In this document: positions 24,868 through 37,677 of the stretch, one piece after another
Layout: each line of letters begins with the position of its first letter
Position numbering within the stretch: the first letter of the stretch is position 1
Source: Cellulomonas wangsupingiae
Lineage (GTDB): Bacteria > Actinomycetota > Actinomycetes > Actinomycetales > Cellulomonadaceae
Length of the DNA: 64,000 bases
Direction: 5' to 3'
NCBI RefSeq assembly: GCF_024508275.1
Contig: NZ_CP101989.1
Span: forward strand, 2,046,001 to 2,110,000
The notes under the pieces: model-generated
The model's database searches: none
What the model saw: only the letters and a program-made list of their open reading frames with translations
Told to the model about the DNA's origin: nothing
Program-made: the position numbers and the translations under genes

Positions 24868-25458
24868 GTGTTCGTCATGACGATCGACCAGCGCGGCAGC
24901 CGGCGGGGGACCGACCGGGTGCCCGAGCTGCTGGTCGCGCTCGCGGACGTACCCGTCGTCCGCGGCTTCGAGCGCACGGTCGGTGACGAGGTCCAGGGCG
25001 TGCTGGACGACCCCGACGTCGTCGTCGACACCGCGCTGCTGGCGCTGCGCGACGGCGGCTGGAGCGTCGGCATCGGAGCCGGCCCCGTCGACGAGCCGCT
25101 GCCGTCCTCGCCGCGCGAGGGCTCCGGCCCGGCCTTCCTGCTCGCGCGCGACGCCGTGGAGGCGGCCAAGAACCGGCAACGACCCGTCCCGCTCGCCGTG
25201 CGGGGCGTCGACGCGACGGCTGCCGCCGACGCCGACGCGGTCCTCGTGCTGCTCGGGGCGCTGGCGGCGCGGCGCACGGCCGCCGGGTGGGCCGCCGTGG
25301 ACGCCGTGCGGACGGCCGACGCGGGGCAGGACGTCGTGGCGCACGCCCTCGGCGTGTCGCAGCAGGCCGTCAGCCAGCGGCTGCGGACCGCGATGTGGGC
25401 CGAGGAGGTCGCGGCGCGCCCCGCCGCGGCGCGCCTGTTGACGCGCGCGGGCGCCTGA
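24868..25458 (+). CDS. SatD-like protein with C-terminal helix-turn-helix
   Basis: This 196-residue protein has a SatD-type N-terminal domain (GDEVQGVLDDPD, then WSVGIGAGPVDEPLP and SGPAFLLARDAVEAAKNR). Its C-terminus carries a sigma-70 region 4-like or MarR-like helix (DVVAHALGVSQQAVSQRLRTA). SatD-family proteins have no firm biochemical role that I can name. I placed the start at the GTG 24868 because a well-spaced promoter ends six bases before it; an ATG at 24877 is the alternative. A small membrane protein follows after 16 bases and is probably its partner. Confidence 0.75.
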   Translation: MFVMTIDQRGSRRGTDRVPELLVALADVPVVRGFERTVGDEVQGVLDDPDVVVDTALLALRDGGWSVGIGAGPVDEPLPSSPREGSGPAFLLARDAVEAAKNRQRPVPLAVRGVDATAAADADAVLVLLGALAARRTAAGWAAVDAVRTADAGQDVVAHALGVSQQAVSQRLRTAMWAEEVAARPAAARLLTRAGA

Positions 25459-25474
25459 CGCCAAGGTCAGGACC

Positions 25475-25903
25475 GTGCACCCCGCCCTCGTGGCCGGCAT
25501 CTGGGCCGGCGCGCTGCTCCTCTCCTCCGTCGGCGGCTGGCTCGTCACCCGTCTCGTGCTGCGTCTCGCGTCCCGTTCCCGCGACGCCGGCCGGCGGCGT
25601 GCCCAGCACGGCCCGGTCCTGCTCGAGCCGCTGCGCGTGAGCGACGGACCGAACGGTGAGGGCGCCCAGATCGTGCTGCGCGGCGGGACGTGGATCGGCG
25701 TGCTCGAGCGGATCGCCGTGACGGGCAGCCTGCTGGCCGGCGTGCCCGAGGGCGTGGCCGTCGTCGTGGCCGTCAAGGGGCTGGGCCGCTACCCCGAGCT
25801 GCGCGAGAACCCGGGCGCCTCCGAGCGCTTCGTCATCGGGACGCTGGCGTCCCTGCTGTGGTCCGCGCTCTGCGGCCTCGGGGCGCTGCGACTGCTCGCC
25901 TGA
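25475..25903 (+). CDS. Small membrane protein resembling the C-terminal part of DUF3307 proteins
   Basis: This 142-residue protein has an N-terminal membrane segment, a basic loop, and a C-terminal region GTWIGVLERIAVTGSLLAG followed by VAVVVAVKGLGRYPELRE and FVIGTLASLLWSALCG. The order of these motifs resembles the end of DUF3307 membrane proteins, which sit beside SatD genes in other phyla. Its position right after the SatD-like gene supports this. The N-terminal DUF3307 part itself appears to be absent. The function is unknown. Confidence 0.7.
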   Translation: MHPALVAGIWAGALLLSSVGGWLVTRLVLRLASRSRDAGRRRAQHGPVLLEPLRVSDGPNGEGAQIVLRGGTWIGVLERIAVTGSLLAGVPEGVAVVVAVKGLGRYPELRENPGASERFVIGTLASLLWSALCGLGALRLLA

Positions 25904-25958
25904 CGCCCCGGTGGCCGGGCCGCGGGGACCCCGTGCGGGCCGCACGCGGCACGGGCGC

Positions 25959-25964
25959 TAGGAT
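25959..25964 (+). promoter_or_regulatory. -10 box of efp
   Basis: TAGGAT lies in the 190-base gap before efp. A start about 7 bases later would give a leader of about 120 bases. I see no riboswitch or leader peptide that I can name in it. Confidence 0.5.
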
Positions 25965-26093
25965 GGTCGACGGCCTGCGGCCGGTCCGTGCACCGCTTGC
26001 GTACACCTCCGTGGCCCCAGCCGCCCCGCAGGGCGCCTGCGCTCCGGACGCGCCGAACGGCGCCCACCACCACCGACCGGGAGAACGACGCTC

Positions 26094-26657
26094 GTGGCGA
26101 CCACCAACGACCTGAAGAACGGCATCGTGCTGAAGATCGACGGCCAGCTGTGGACCGTCGTGGAGTTCCAGCACGTCAAGCCCGGCAAGGGTGGGGCGTT
26201 CGTCCGCACCAAGCTGAAGAACGTGCTCTCCGGCAAGATCGTCGACCGCACGTTCAACGCGGGTCTGAAGGTCGAGACCGCGACCGTCGACAAGCGCGAC
26301 ATGCAGTACCTGTACAAGGACGGCGACGACTTCGTGTTCATGGACACGGACACGTACGACCAGATCAACGTGCCGGCCGCGACCGTGGGCGACGCCGCGA
26401 ACTTCATGCTCGAGTCGCAGACGGCGCTCGTCGCGACCAACGAGGGCGTCCCGCTGTACGTCGAGCTGCCCCCGTCGGTCGTCCTCGAGGTGACCTACAC
26501 GGAGCCGGGCCTGCAGGGCGACCGCTCGTCCGCCGGCACCAAGCCCGCGACCCTCGAGACCGGCTACGAGATCCAGGTGCCGCTGTTCCTCGAGGCGAAC
26601 ACCCGCGTCAAGGTCGACACGCGCGACGGGTCGTACCTCGGCCGCGTGAACGACTGA
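26094..26657 (+). CDS. efp: Elongation factor P
   Basis: This 187-residue three-domain factor relieves ribosomes stalled on polyproline. The loop KPGKGGAF places a lysine (K32) at the tip that contacts the peptidyl-transferase centre. I see no gene here for EpmA-type modification. The C-terminal OB domain ends [14 protein letters not shown]. It begins with GTG and shares an operon with nusB, which starts one base after its stop. Confidence 0.98.
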   Translation: MATTNDLKNGIVLKIDGQLWTVVEFQHVKPGKGGAFVRTKLKNVLSGKIVDRTFNAGLKVETATVDKRDMQYLYKDGDDFVFMDTDTYDQINVPAATVGDAANFMLESQTALVATNEGVPLYVELPPSVVLEVTYTEPGLQGDRSSAGTKPATLETGYEIQVPLFLEANTRVKVDTRDGSYLGRVND

Positions 26658-26658
26658 C

Positions 26659-27075
26659 GTGGGCGCCCGGACCAAGGCGCGCAAGCGCGCGCTCGACGTG
26701 CTGTTCGAGGCCGAGCAGCGCGACCTCGACGTCGCCGAGCTCCTCGCCAAGCGTGTCGTGGAGCCGGGGACCGAGGCGTCGCTGCCGCAGTACGCGGTGG
26801 ACGTCGTCGAGGGGGTGCTGGCGCACGCCGAGCGCATCGACGAGCTGCTCGCGACCCACGCCCACGGCTGGACGGTCGCGCGGATGCCCGCGGTCGACCG
26901 TGCGCTGCTGCGCATCGGCACGTGGGAGATCCTCTGGAACGACGACGTGCCGGACGCCGTGGCCGTCGACGAGGCGGTGTCCCTGGCCCGCGAGCTGTCC
27001 ACCGACGAGTCGCCGGCGTTCGTCAACGGCCTGCTCGGCCGGATCGTCGTCCTCAAGCCGACGCTGCTGGCCTGA
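26659..27075 (+). CDS. nusB: Transcription antitermination factor NusB
   Basis: This 138-residue protein binds boxA RNA with NusE and promotes processive rRNA transcription. It starts GARTKARKRALDVLFEAEQRD and ends with AVDEAVSLARELSTDESPAFVNGLLGRIV, both diagnostic of NusB. The GTG start is one base past the efp stop. It meets the minus-strand GGDEF-EAL gene 36 bases later, with a shared hairpin between. Confidence 0.97.
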   Translation: MGARTKARKRALDVLFEAEQRDLDVAELLAKRVVEPGTEASLPQYAVDVVEGVLAHAERIDELLATHAHGWTVARMPAVDRALLRIGTWEILWNDDVPDAVAVDEAVSLARELSTDESPAFVNGLLGRIVVLKPTLLA

Positions 27076-27095
27076 CCCCGACCGCCGCACGCACC

Positions 27096-27131
27096 CGACG
27101 CCCGGGCGCCCTCACAGGTGCTCGGGCGTCG
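27096..27131. terminator. Bidirectional hairpin between nusB and the GGDEF-EAL gene
   Basis: CGACGCCCG (27096-27104) and CGGGCGTCG (27123-27131) form a perfect 9-base stem. It lies 20 bases past the nusB stop and spans the stop codon of the convergent minus-strand gene, so it may end transcripts from both sides. Confidence 0.55.
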
Positions 27132-29442
27132 CGTCGTCCAGGGTGCCGTGCACCACGCGGAGCGGACGCGGCACGATCCGCGACCGACGCTCGGGCAGCC
27201 GCGGCTCGGCGCGGCGCAGCTCCTCGCTCACGGGGACGGCGCCCGACGGCCGCGGACGTGCCCCCCGCACGGGCAGCCCCGGTGCCGGCCGGCCCACGAA
27301 GTTGCCCTGCGCCTGCGGCACCCCCAGCTCCACCAGCACCTGCAGGTCGCCCGCGGACTCGACACCCTCGGCCACGATGTCCAGGCCGTGGTGCTCGGCG
27401 AGCGCGACGATCGCCCGCACCGGGCCCGCACCCCGCGGCGTGCGGATCTCCCGCACGAAGGACCGGTCGATCTTCAGCACGTCGACGGGGAGCCGTGCGA
27501 GGCGGGACAGCGAGCTGAACCCCGTGCCGAAGTCGTCGAGCGCGATCCGCACCCCCCGGGCGCGCAGCTCCGAGAGCACCGGCACGGCCGACGACGTGCG
27601 CAGCATCGTGGTCTCGGTGATCTCGATGGTCAGGTGCTCCCACGGCCCGCCCGACCACGCCTCGTCGATGCGTTCGAGCACGTCCGGCTCGTGGAGCTCG
27701 CGCGCCGAGAGGTTCACCGCGACGGGCATGTGGTGGCGGTCCAGCGCGCGGCGGGCCTGGCGGATCATGGACCGGCCGACGGGCACGATGAGGCCGGTCT
27801 GCTCGGCGAGACCCAGCCAGTGCTCCGGCAGGACGAAGCTGTCGCCCTCGTGCCAGCGCGCCAGCGCCTCCAGCCCGACGACCTCGAGCGTGCGCGTGTC
27901 GACGATCGGCTGGAAGTACGCGGTGATGCGGTCCTCCGCGACGGCGCGCTCGAGCGCCGCGCGCACGCGTCGGGAGTCCTCCGCGCGCGCCCGCATCTCG
28001 GGGTCGAAGACGCGGTGCCCCGACGCGGTCCGCTTCGCCTCGAGCATCGCGGCGTCCGCGTGCCGCAGCAGCGCGTCCGCGTCGACGACCTCGCTCGGGG
28101 TCCACGTCGCGACCCCGCACGTGAGGCGCGGACCCGACGCCCTGCCGACGGCGGTGCCGAAGCCGGTGCGCAGCCGACGCGCCAGGTCGGCGAGCGTGTC
28201 GTCGCTGCCGGCCCGCGAGACGACGACGGCGAACTCGTCGCCGGCGAGGCGGGCGACGAACGTGTCGGCGTCGACCCACGTGCGCAGGTACTGCGCGGTG
28301 GCGCGCAGCAGGTCGTCGCCCGCGCCGTGGCCCTCGCGGTCGTTGACGTCCTTGAACCCGTCGATGTCGCAGTAGACGACCGAGACCCGGGTGCGCTCGA
28401 CGGCCGCGCGCTCGAGCACCTCGAGGAGGTGCGTGTCGACCGCCCGCCGGTTGGGCAGCGCCGTCAGGGGGTCCGTGACCGCGGCACGTGACAGGCGGTC
28501 CGTCAGGGCGTAGCGCTCGGCGGCGGTCGACACGACGAGACCCAGGTCGATGAGGAACGTGCGCTCGTGCGGTGCGAGCCGGTCCGGCTCCTCGGGGAAC
28601 AGGTCGACGACGAACCGGTCACGCTGCAGGGGGCGCAGCGTCCCGTCGATGCTCGGGTCGCCCAGCACCTCGCGTGCCGCGTCACGCGCCCGGACGAGCA
28701 GCGCGGCGGGGTCCCGGTGGTACCAGGCCGTGTTCGTGACGGAGGACAGCGCGTCGCGCATCGCCGCGCGGCGCCGGTCCATGAGCTGGGCGCGCCGCAG
28801 CCGCACCGCGGCGAGGGACTCCAGGCCGACGGCCAGGGGCAGCGGCCACAGGCTCGCGAGCAGCGCGCCCACCGGCTCACCGGGCAGGAGCATCCCGGCG
28901 GCCAGCGTGGCCAGGGACACGGTGCCGGCGCCGACCAGCAGCCAGCCCAGGGGGGTGAGGTCCGCCCTGCCGAGCGCGACCGCCAGGTACGTCACGGCGA
29001 GCGCCACGACGGCGAGGAGCAGGCCGACGGCCAGCCCTCGGCCGACCGGGAGCCCGAGCACCCGGGCGTCACCGACGGTCACCGGCCACAGCGCGGCGCG
29101 CAGCAGCAGGGCCGCGACCGCCACCGCCACCCACGGGCGCAGGCGCGGGCCCGCGCCGCCGAGCGCCCGGACGGCCGGCAGGCACAGGACCGCGACGGCG
29201 CCCACCAGCTGCCCGTGGAGGAACGCCAGGGCGTCGTGCAGGTCCGGGCGCGTGACGACGCCGTGCAGGCCGGCGACGAGCACGAGGGCGGCCATCGCGA
29301 CCGAGAGCGCGAGCGCCCACGTGGAGCCGTCGGAGCGCAGCGCACCGCGCCACCAGACCCACTGCAGCACGCAGAAGCCGCCGACCAGCCCGGCAGCCAG
29401 GAACTGCAGGACGGTGGTCCACAGGGGGACGTCGCCGAGCAT
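27112..29442 (-). CDS. Membrane GGDEF-EAL cyclic-di-GMP signalling protein
   Basis: This protein of about 776 residues has an N-terminal block of eight or so membrane segments (to about residue 215), a linker, a GGDEF domain with AGDEF at 400-404 and an EAL domain with EAL at 525-527. The EAL domain keeps NLSARE, EITET, DDFGTGFSSL, KIDRSF and EGVE, so phosphodiesterase activity is likely. No RxxD inhibitory site precedes AGDEF. GGDEF variants with alanine first can be active. The start is uncertain: ATG at 29442 is close to the first membrane segment, and the frame opens at 29484. The gene is divergent from pyrR. Cyclic-di-GMP commonly controls type IV pili and flagella. Confidence 0.93.
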   Translation of the reverse strand: MLGDVPLWTTVLQFLAAGLVGGFCVLQWVWWRGALRSDGSTWALALSVAMAALVLVAGLHGVVTRPDLHDALAFLHGQLVGAVAVLCLPAVRALGGAGPRLRPWVAVAVAALLLRAALWPVTVGDARVLGLPVGRGLAVGLLLAVVALAVTYLAVALGRADLTPLGWLLVGAGTVSLATLAAGMLLPGEPVGALLASLWPLPLAVGLESLAAVRLRRAQLMDRRRAAMRDALSSVTNTAWYHRDPAALLVRARDAAREVLGDPSIDGTLRPLQRDRFVVDLFPEEPDRLAPHERTFLIDLGLVVSTAAERYALTDRLSRAAVTDPLTALPNRRAVDTHLLEVLERAAVERTRVSVVYCDIDGFKDVNDREGHGAGDDLLRATAQYLRTWVDADTFVARLAGDEFAVVVSRAGSDDTLADLARRLRTGFGTAVGRASGPRLTCGVATWTPSEVVDADALLRHADAAMLEAKRTASGHRVFDPEMRARAEDSRRVRAALERAVAEDRITAYFQPIVDTRTLEVVGLEALARWHEGDSFVLPEHWLGLAEQTGLIVPVGRSMIRQARRALDRHHMPVAVNLSARELHEPDVLERIDEAWSGGPWEHLTIEITETTMLRTSSAVPVLSELRARGVRIALDDFGTGFSSLSRLARLPVDVLKIDRSFVREIRTPRGAGPVRAIVALAEHHGLDIVAEGVESAGDLQVLVELGVPQAQGNFVGRPAPGLPVRGARPRPSGAVPVSEELRRAEPRLPERRSRIVPRPLRVVHGTLDDATPEHL

Positions 29443-29562
29443 GTGGGGTACATCGGCGCGTGGCGCCGACGCCATGAACGGCAACCGGGTGACGGCCGCG
29501 CGACGGCACCGACGTGCGCCGCGTCACGCCGTGCCACGCGTCCGGCGAGCACGGGTCGAGGG

Positions 29563-29568
29563 TAGGGT
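29563..29568 (+). promoter_or_regulatory. -10 box of the pyr operon
   Basis: TAGGGT lies 59 bases before the pyrR ATG. It would start a leader of about 50 bases, just long enough to hold the PyrR-binding hairpin. Confidence 0.55.
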
Positions 29569-29584
29569 GGTGCGTCGAGCAACC

Positions 29585-29620
29585 TCCCTTTAAGCCCGTC
29601 CTGTGAGGCGGGGAAGGAGT
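29585..29620 (+). promoter_or_regulatory. PyrR-binding RNA hairpin overlapping the pyrR ribosome binding site
   Basis: The leader contains CCCG (29595-29598), the loop TCCTGTGAGG (29599-29608) and CGGG (29609-29612). The loop fits the PyrR target consensus UCCNGNGAGG. An outer stem can pair CTCCCTT (about 29585-29591) with the ribosome binding site AAGGAG (29614-29619). PyrR with bound UMP would therefore stabilise a structure that hides the ribosome site, a translational version of pyr control reported for mycobacteria. Confidence 0.75.
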
Positions 29621-29627
29621 CGCACGC

Positions 29628-30248
29628 ATGAGCACAGGCACGCCCGCGTCCGGTCCCGGACGACCGGCCACGCACGTACCGCCTCCCGAGGGGGCGGGCC
29701 CCGCCCCGGGGACCACGGTCCTCGGTGCCGACGACGTCGGGCGGGCGCTGACCCGCATCGCCCACGAGGTCGTGGAGCGCAACAAGGGTGTCGACGACGT
29801 CGTCCTGCTGGGCATCCCCACCCGCGGCCTGCCGCTGGCCCGCCGCCTCGCGCAGCGCCTCGCGCAGGTCGAGCACGTGCCGGCGGAGGGCCTGGTCGGC
29901 AGCCTCGACGTGACGATGCACCGCGACGACCTGGCGCACCAGCCCACCCGCACGATCGGCGAGACCTACGTGCCCGGCGACGGCATCGACGGCAAGGTGG
30001 TCGTCCTCGTGGACGACGTCCTGTACTCGGGCCGGACGATCCGCGCGGCGCTCGACGCCATCAGCGACCTCGGCCGGCCGCGGGCGGTGCAGCTCGCCGT
30101 CCTGGTGGACCGCGGGCACCGCGAGCTGCCGATCCGCGCCGACTACGTCGGGAAGAACCTGCCCACGGCCACCGCCGAGCGCGTGCGCGTGCTGCTGGCG
30201 GAGATCGACGGCGAGGACCGCGTCGTCATCGAGGGGGCCGGACGATGA
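29628..30248 (+). CDS. pyrR: Bifunctional pyr operon regulator / uracil phosphoribosyltransferase PyrR
   Basis: This 206-residue protein has a phosphoribosyltransferase fold with the PRPP loop [18 protein letters not shown] and the N-terminal [19 protein letters not shown]. The basic [22 protein letters not shown] is typical of PyrR. It binds pyr leader RNA when UMP is high. The N-terminus has about 27 extra residues rich in G, P and A. The ATG follows AAGGAG by eight bases within the hairpin described above. pyrB overlaps its stop. Confidence 0.97.
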   Translation: MSTGTPASGPGRPATHVPPPEGAGPAPGTTVLGADDVGRALTRIAHEVVERNKGVDDVVLLGIPTRGLPLARRLAQRLAQVEHVPAEGLVGSLDVTMHRDDLAHQPTRTIGETYVPGDGIDGKVVVLVDDVLYSGRTIRAALDAISDLGRPRAVQLAVLVDRGHRELPIRADYVGKNLPTATAERVRVLLAEIDGEDRVVIEGAGR

Positions 30249-31276
30249 GGCACCTGCTCTCGGCCGCCGACCTGGACCGCGACGAGGCCGTGCTGGTCCT
30301 CGACACCGCCGGCCAGATGGCCGCCACCCAGGCACGCGAGATCAAGAAGCTGCCCACCCTGCGCGGCCGCACCGTCGTCAACCTGTTCTTCGAGGACTCG
30401 ACGCGCACGCGCATCTCCTTCGAGACGGCCGCCAAGCGGCTGTCGGCCGACGTCATCAACTTCTCCGCCAAGGGATCGAGCGTGTCCAAGGGCGAGTCGC
30501 TCAAGGACACCGCCCTGACGCTGCAGGCGATGGGCGCCGATGCCGTGGTGATCCGCCACCAGGCGTCCGGCGCACCCCACACGCTGGCGTACTCCGGGTG
30601 GACGCACGGGGCCGTGGTCAACGCCGGCGACGGGATGCACCAGCACCCCACCCAGGCGCTGCTCGACGCCTACACCCTGCGCCGGCACCTGGTCGGCGAC
30701 GGTGGACGGGCGGACGCCACCGGACGGGACCTCGCCGGGGTGCACGTCGCGATCGTCGGGGACGTCCTGCACAGCCGCGTCGCGCGGTCCAACGTGCAGC
30801 TCCTGCGGACGCTCGGCGCCCGCGTCACCCTCGTCGCACCCCCCACGCTCGTGCCGGTCGGTGTGCACTCGTGGCCCGCCGAGGTGTCCTACGACCTGGA
30901 CGAGGTACTCGCGACAGGACCCGACGCGGTCATGATGCTGCGGGTGCAGCGCGAGCGGATGTCGAGCGCCGGCGGCGGGTTCTTCCCGAGCCCGCTCGAG
31001 TACACCCGCGGCTACGGGCTCGACGCCCGACGGCTGGCGGTGCTGCCCGACCACGCGGTCGTGCTGCACCCCGGGCCGATGAACCGGGGCCTGGAGATCT
31101 CGGCCGACGCGGCGGACTCGCCGCGGGCGGTGATCGTGGAGCAGGTCGCCAACGGGGTCGCGGTGCGCATGGCGGTGCTGTACCTGCTCCTCGCGGGGGG
31201 CGAGCCGGGCGCACGGACCGGTGACGGGCAGGGGCGCACGCACGTGCGCACGGACGAGACGAGGGCGCACGCGTGA
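30245..31276 (+). CDS. pyrB: Aspartate carbamoyltransferase catalytic subunit
   Basis: This 343-residue enzyme makes carbamoyl aspartate. It shows the carbamoyl phosphate motif [21 protein letters not shown], the [13 protein letters not shown] motif and the aspartate-binding region [10 protein letters not shown], ending with [12 protein letters not shown]. The ATG overlaps the pyrR stop. No pyrI regulatory subunit is present, so it is probably the PyrI-independent type. A 25-residue charged tail follows the usual end. Confidence 0.98.
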   Translation: MRHLLSAADLDRDEAVLVLDTAGQMAATQAREIKKLPTLRGRTVVNLFFEDSTRTRISFETAAKRLSADVINFSAKGSSVSKGESLKDTALTLQAMGADAVVIRHQASGAPHTLAYSGWTHGAVVNAGDGMHQHPTQALLDAYTLRRHLVGDGGRADATGRDLAGVHVAIVGDVLHSRVARSNVQLLRTLGARVTLVAPPTLVPVGVHSWPAEVSYDLDEVLATGPDAVMMLRVQRERMSSAGGGFFPSPLEYTRGYGLDARRLAVLPDHAVVLHPGPMNRGLEISADAADSPRAVIVEQVANGVAVRMAVLYLLLAGGEPGARTGDGQGRTHVRTDETRAHA

Positions 31277-32583
31277 CGACGTATCTGCTGACCGGGGCCC
31301 GCCCGCTGGGCGGCGACCCGACCGACGTGCTGCTCGCGGACGGCGTCGTCGCGGCGCTGGGCGCGCAGGCACGGCGTGCCGGCGGCGACGCGCACGTCGT
31401 CGAGGCCGACGGCCTGGTCCTGCTGCCCGGCCTGGTCGACCTGCACACCCACCTGCGGGAGCCCGGCCGCGAGGACGCCGAGACCGTGGAGTCGGGCACG
31501 CGCGCGGCCGCGCTCGGCGGCTTCACGGCCGTCCACGCGATGGCGAACACCACCCCCACGCAGGACACCGCGGGCGTCGTCGAGCAGGTCTGGCGCCTCG
31601 GGCGCGACGCCGGCTGGTGCGACGTGCACCCCGTCGGTGCCGTGACGGTCGGCCTGGCGGGGGAGCGGCTCGCGGAGCTGTCCGCGATGGCCCGCTCCGC
31701 CGCGGCGGTCCGGGTCTTCTCCGACGACGGCAGGTGCGTGCACGACCCCGTCGTGATGCGCCGCGCGCTGGAGTACGTCAAGGCGTTCGACGGCGTGGTC
31801 GCCCAGCACGCCCAGGAGCCGCGCCTGACCGAGGGCGCGCAGATGCACGAGGGCGTCGTGTCCGCCGAGCTGGGACTGACCGGCTGGCCGTCGGTGGCCG
31901 AGGAGGCGATCGTCGCGCGCGACGTGCTGCTCGCCGAGCACGTCGGCTCGCGCCTGCACGTCCTGCACCTGTCCACCGCCGGCTCCGTCGAGATCGTCAG
32001 GTGGGCCAAGGCACGCGGCATCGACGTCACGGCCGAGGTCACGCCGCACCACCTCATGCTCACCGACGAGCGGGCGCGCGGCTACGACCCGCGGTTCAAG
32101 GTCAACCCGCCCCTGCGGACGGCCGAGGACGTCGAGGCGGTCCGCGAAGGGCTGGCCGACGGCACGATCGACACCGTGGGCACCGACCACGCGCCGCACG
32201 CCCGCGAGGACAAGGACTGCGAGTGGGCCGCCGCGGCGTTCGGCATGACGGGCCTGGAGACCGCGCTGTCGGTCGTGCAGGCCGTCATGGTCGACACCGG
32301 CCGCATGACGTGGGTCGACGTGGCGCGCGTCATGTCGAGCGCACCCGCCCGGATCGGGCGGCTGACCGGCCAGGGCCGGCCGATCGCCCCCGGCGAGCCC
32401 GCCAACCTCACGCTCGTGGACCCGGCAGCCCGCCGCGTCGTCGTCCCCGAGCAGCAGGCGACCGCGAGCGTCAACTCCCCGTTCGCCGGTCAGGAGCTGC
32501 CCGGGAGCGTCGTCGCGACGTTCCTGCGCGGACGCGCCACCGTGCTCGACGGCGCCCTCGTCGAGCAGGGGGCGCGCGTCTGA
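31273..32583 (+). CDS. pyrC: Dihydroorotase
   Basis: This 436-residue amidohydrolase closes carbamoyl aspartate to dihydroorotate. The first zinc motif is [12 protein letters not shown]. Later metal or substrate motifs are [25 protein letters not shown] and [14 protein letters not shown]. The GTG start overlaps the pyrB stop. It belongs to the long class I type. The next gene starts within its stop codon. Confidence 0.98.
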   Translation: MTTYLLTGARPLGGDPTDVLLADGVVAALGAQARRAGGDAHVVEADGLVLLPGLVDLHTHLREPGREDAETVESGTRAAALGGFTAVHAMANTTPTQDTAGVVEQVWRLGRDAGWCDVHPVGAVTVGLAGERLAELSAMARSAAAVRVFSDDGRCVHDPVVMRRALEYVKAFDGVVAQHAQEPRLTEGAQMHEGVVSAELGLTGWPSVAEEAIVARDVLLAEHVGSRLHVLHLSTAGSVEIVRWAKARGIDVTAEVTPHHLMLTDERARGYDPRFKVNPPLRTAEDVEAVREGLADGTIDTVGTDHAPHAREDKDCEWAAAAFGMTGLETALSVVQAVMVDTGRMTWVDVARVMSSAPARIGRLTGQGRPIAPGEPANLTLVDPAARRVVVPEQQATASVNSPFAGQELPGSVVATFLRGRATVLDGALVEQGARV

Positions 32584-33131
32584 TGCCCCTCTGGCTCTCC
32601 GTGACGATCCTCGCCGCGCTCGCGGTGCTCGGGCTGTGGGGCATGTGGCACGGCTGGCAGGCTCGGGGCCGGCGCACCGCGGCCCTCGTGCCGACGCTGC
32701 CCGCTGCGCCGGCGGTCCCCGGTGCTCCCCTCGGTGACGCGGTCGAGGCGGTCTACGTCTCCTCGACGCGCTCCGGCGACTGGCTCGACCGGGTCGTGGC
32801 GCACGACCTCGGCGTCCGCTCCCCGGCGCGGGTGCGGGTGCACGAGGACGGCGTGCACGTCGCCCGCACCGGTGCCCGCGACGTGTGGGTCCCGTCCGCC
32901 GCTCTGACGGCCGTGACGACGAGCAGCGGGCAGGCCGGCAAGTTCGTCGGCCGGGCCGAGCTCGTCGTCCTCACCTGGGTGCCGGACCCGACCACCGGCA
33001 CCGCCCTCGACACCGCGCTGCAGGTGCGCCACGACGACGAGCGCGCCGCGCTCCTCGCCGCCGCGCGCACCCTGACGGCGCCCACCGACACCGACACGGC
33101 GCCGCCCGCGGCGCAGGAGGAGCAGGCATGA
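32583..33131 (+). CDS. PH-like domain membrane protein in the pyr operon
   Basis: This 182-residue protein has one N-terminal membrane segment (about residues 3-24) and a basic stretch. A region of about 100 residues then reads like a PH-type beta barrel ([39 protein letters not shown]). The acidic, Ala- and Pro-rich tail ends in AQEEQA. It overlaps pyrC at the start (TGATG) and carA at the end (ATGA), so it is translated as part of the operon. Homologous open frames sit between pyrC and carA in many actinobacteria, and the function is unknown. Confidence 0.85.
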   Translation: MPLWLSVTILAALAVLGLWGMWHGWQARGRRTAALVPTLPAAPAVPGAPLGDAVEAVYVSSTRSGDWLDRVVAHDLGVRSPARVRVHEDGVHVARTGARDVWVPSAALTAVTTSSGQAGKFVGRAELVVLTWVPDPTTGTALDTALQVRHDDERAALLAAARTLTAPTDTDTAPPAAQEEQA

Positions 33132-34341
33132 GCGACGCGATCCTCGTCCTCGAGGACGGCCGCACGTTCGCCGGACGGGCCTACGGGGCCACCGGGCGCA
33201 CGGTCGGCGAGATCGTCTTCAACACCGGCATGACGGGCTACCAGGAGACCCTGACGGACCCGTCGTACCACCGGCAGATCGTCGTGATGACGGCGCCGCA
33301 CATCGGCAACACCGGGGTGAACGACGAGGACGCCGAGTCCCGTCGCATCTGGGTGGCCGGCTACGTCGTGCGGGACCCCGCGCGTCGCCCGTCCAGCTGG
33401 CGGTCGCGCCGTTCGCTCGACGACGAGCTCGGTGCGCAGGGCGTCGTCGGGATCAGCGACGTCGACACGCGCGCGCTCACGCGGCACCTGCGCGAGCGCG
33501 GCGTGATGCGGGCCGGCATCTTCTCCGGTGCGGCGCTCGCGCGCCCCGAGGGGGAGCGCCGCCCTGTCGACGAGCTCGTGGACGAGGTGCTGGCGGCGCC
33601 GCTCATGGCCGGCGCCGATCTCGCGGGCGAGGTCAGCGTGGACACCGCGTACGTCGTGCCGGCCCTGGGGCCGGACGGCACGCCGCTCGACGCGCCGGTC
33701 GCGCGCGTCGCCGCGGTCGACCTGGGCATCAAGTCGATGACGCCGCAGCGTCTGGCCGAGCGGGGCGTCGAGGTGCACGTGCTGCCGGCGACGTCCGCGA
33801 TCGACGAGGTCCTGGCCGTGCAGCCGGACGGGGTGTTCTTCTCCAACGGCCCCGGGGACCCGTCGGCCGCGCGCCACGAGATCGACGTGCTGCGCGGCGT
33901 GCTGGACCGGCGGATCCCGTTCTTCGGCATCTGCTACGGCAACCAGCTCTTCGGCCGGGCCCTCGGCTTCGGCACGTACAAGCTGCGGTACGGGCACCGG
34001 GGCGTCAACCAGCCGGTCATGGACCGGACCACGGGCAAGGTGGAGATCACGGCGCACAACCACGGCTTCGCGGTCGACGCGCCGCTGGACGCCGAGACGG
34101 TCGCCCCGTTCGACGGCGGCCGCTACGGGCGGGTGCGGGTGTCGCACGTCGACCTCAACGACGACGTCGTCGAGGGCCTCGAGGCGCTCGACCTGCCGGC
34201 GTTCTCCGTGCAGTACCACCCCGAGGCCGCGGCCGGCCCGCACGACGCCGCGTACCTCTTCGACCGCTTCCTCGACCTCATGACCACGCACCGCGACGGC
34301 TCGACGCCGGACGCCGCCAGCACCCAGAAGGGCGCCGCCTG

Positions 34342-34342
<1 letters not shown>
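33128..34342 (+). CDS. carA: Carbamoyl-phosphate synthase small (glutaminase) subunit
   Basis: This 404-residue subunit releases ammonia from glutamine for CarB. The N-terminal CarA domain has [17 protein letters not shown]. The class I amidotransferase domain has SNGPGDPS, the nucleophile cysteine in [11 protein letters not shown], and the histidine-glutamate pair in [13 protein letters not shown]. The ATG overlaps the previous stop and its own stop overlaps the carB ATG. Confidence 0.98.

Positions 34343-37673
<3,331 letters not shown>

Positions 37674-37677
<4 letters not shown>

Noticed and set aside
29443..29484. Longer start for the GGDEF-EAL protein at 29484
   Set aside because: Possible, but neither start has a ribosome site and 29442 lies closer to the first membrane segment; kept as an alternative only.
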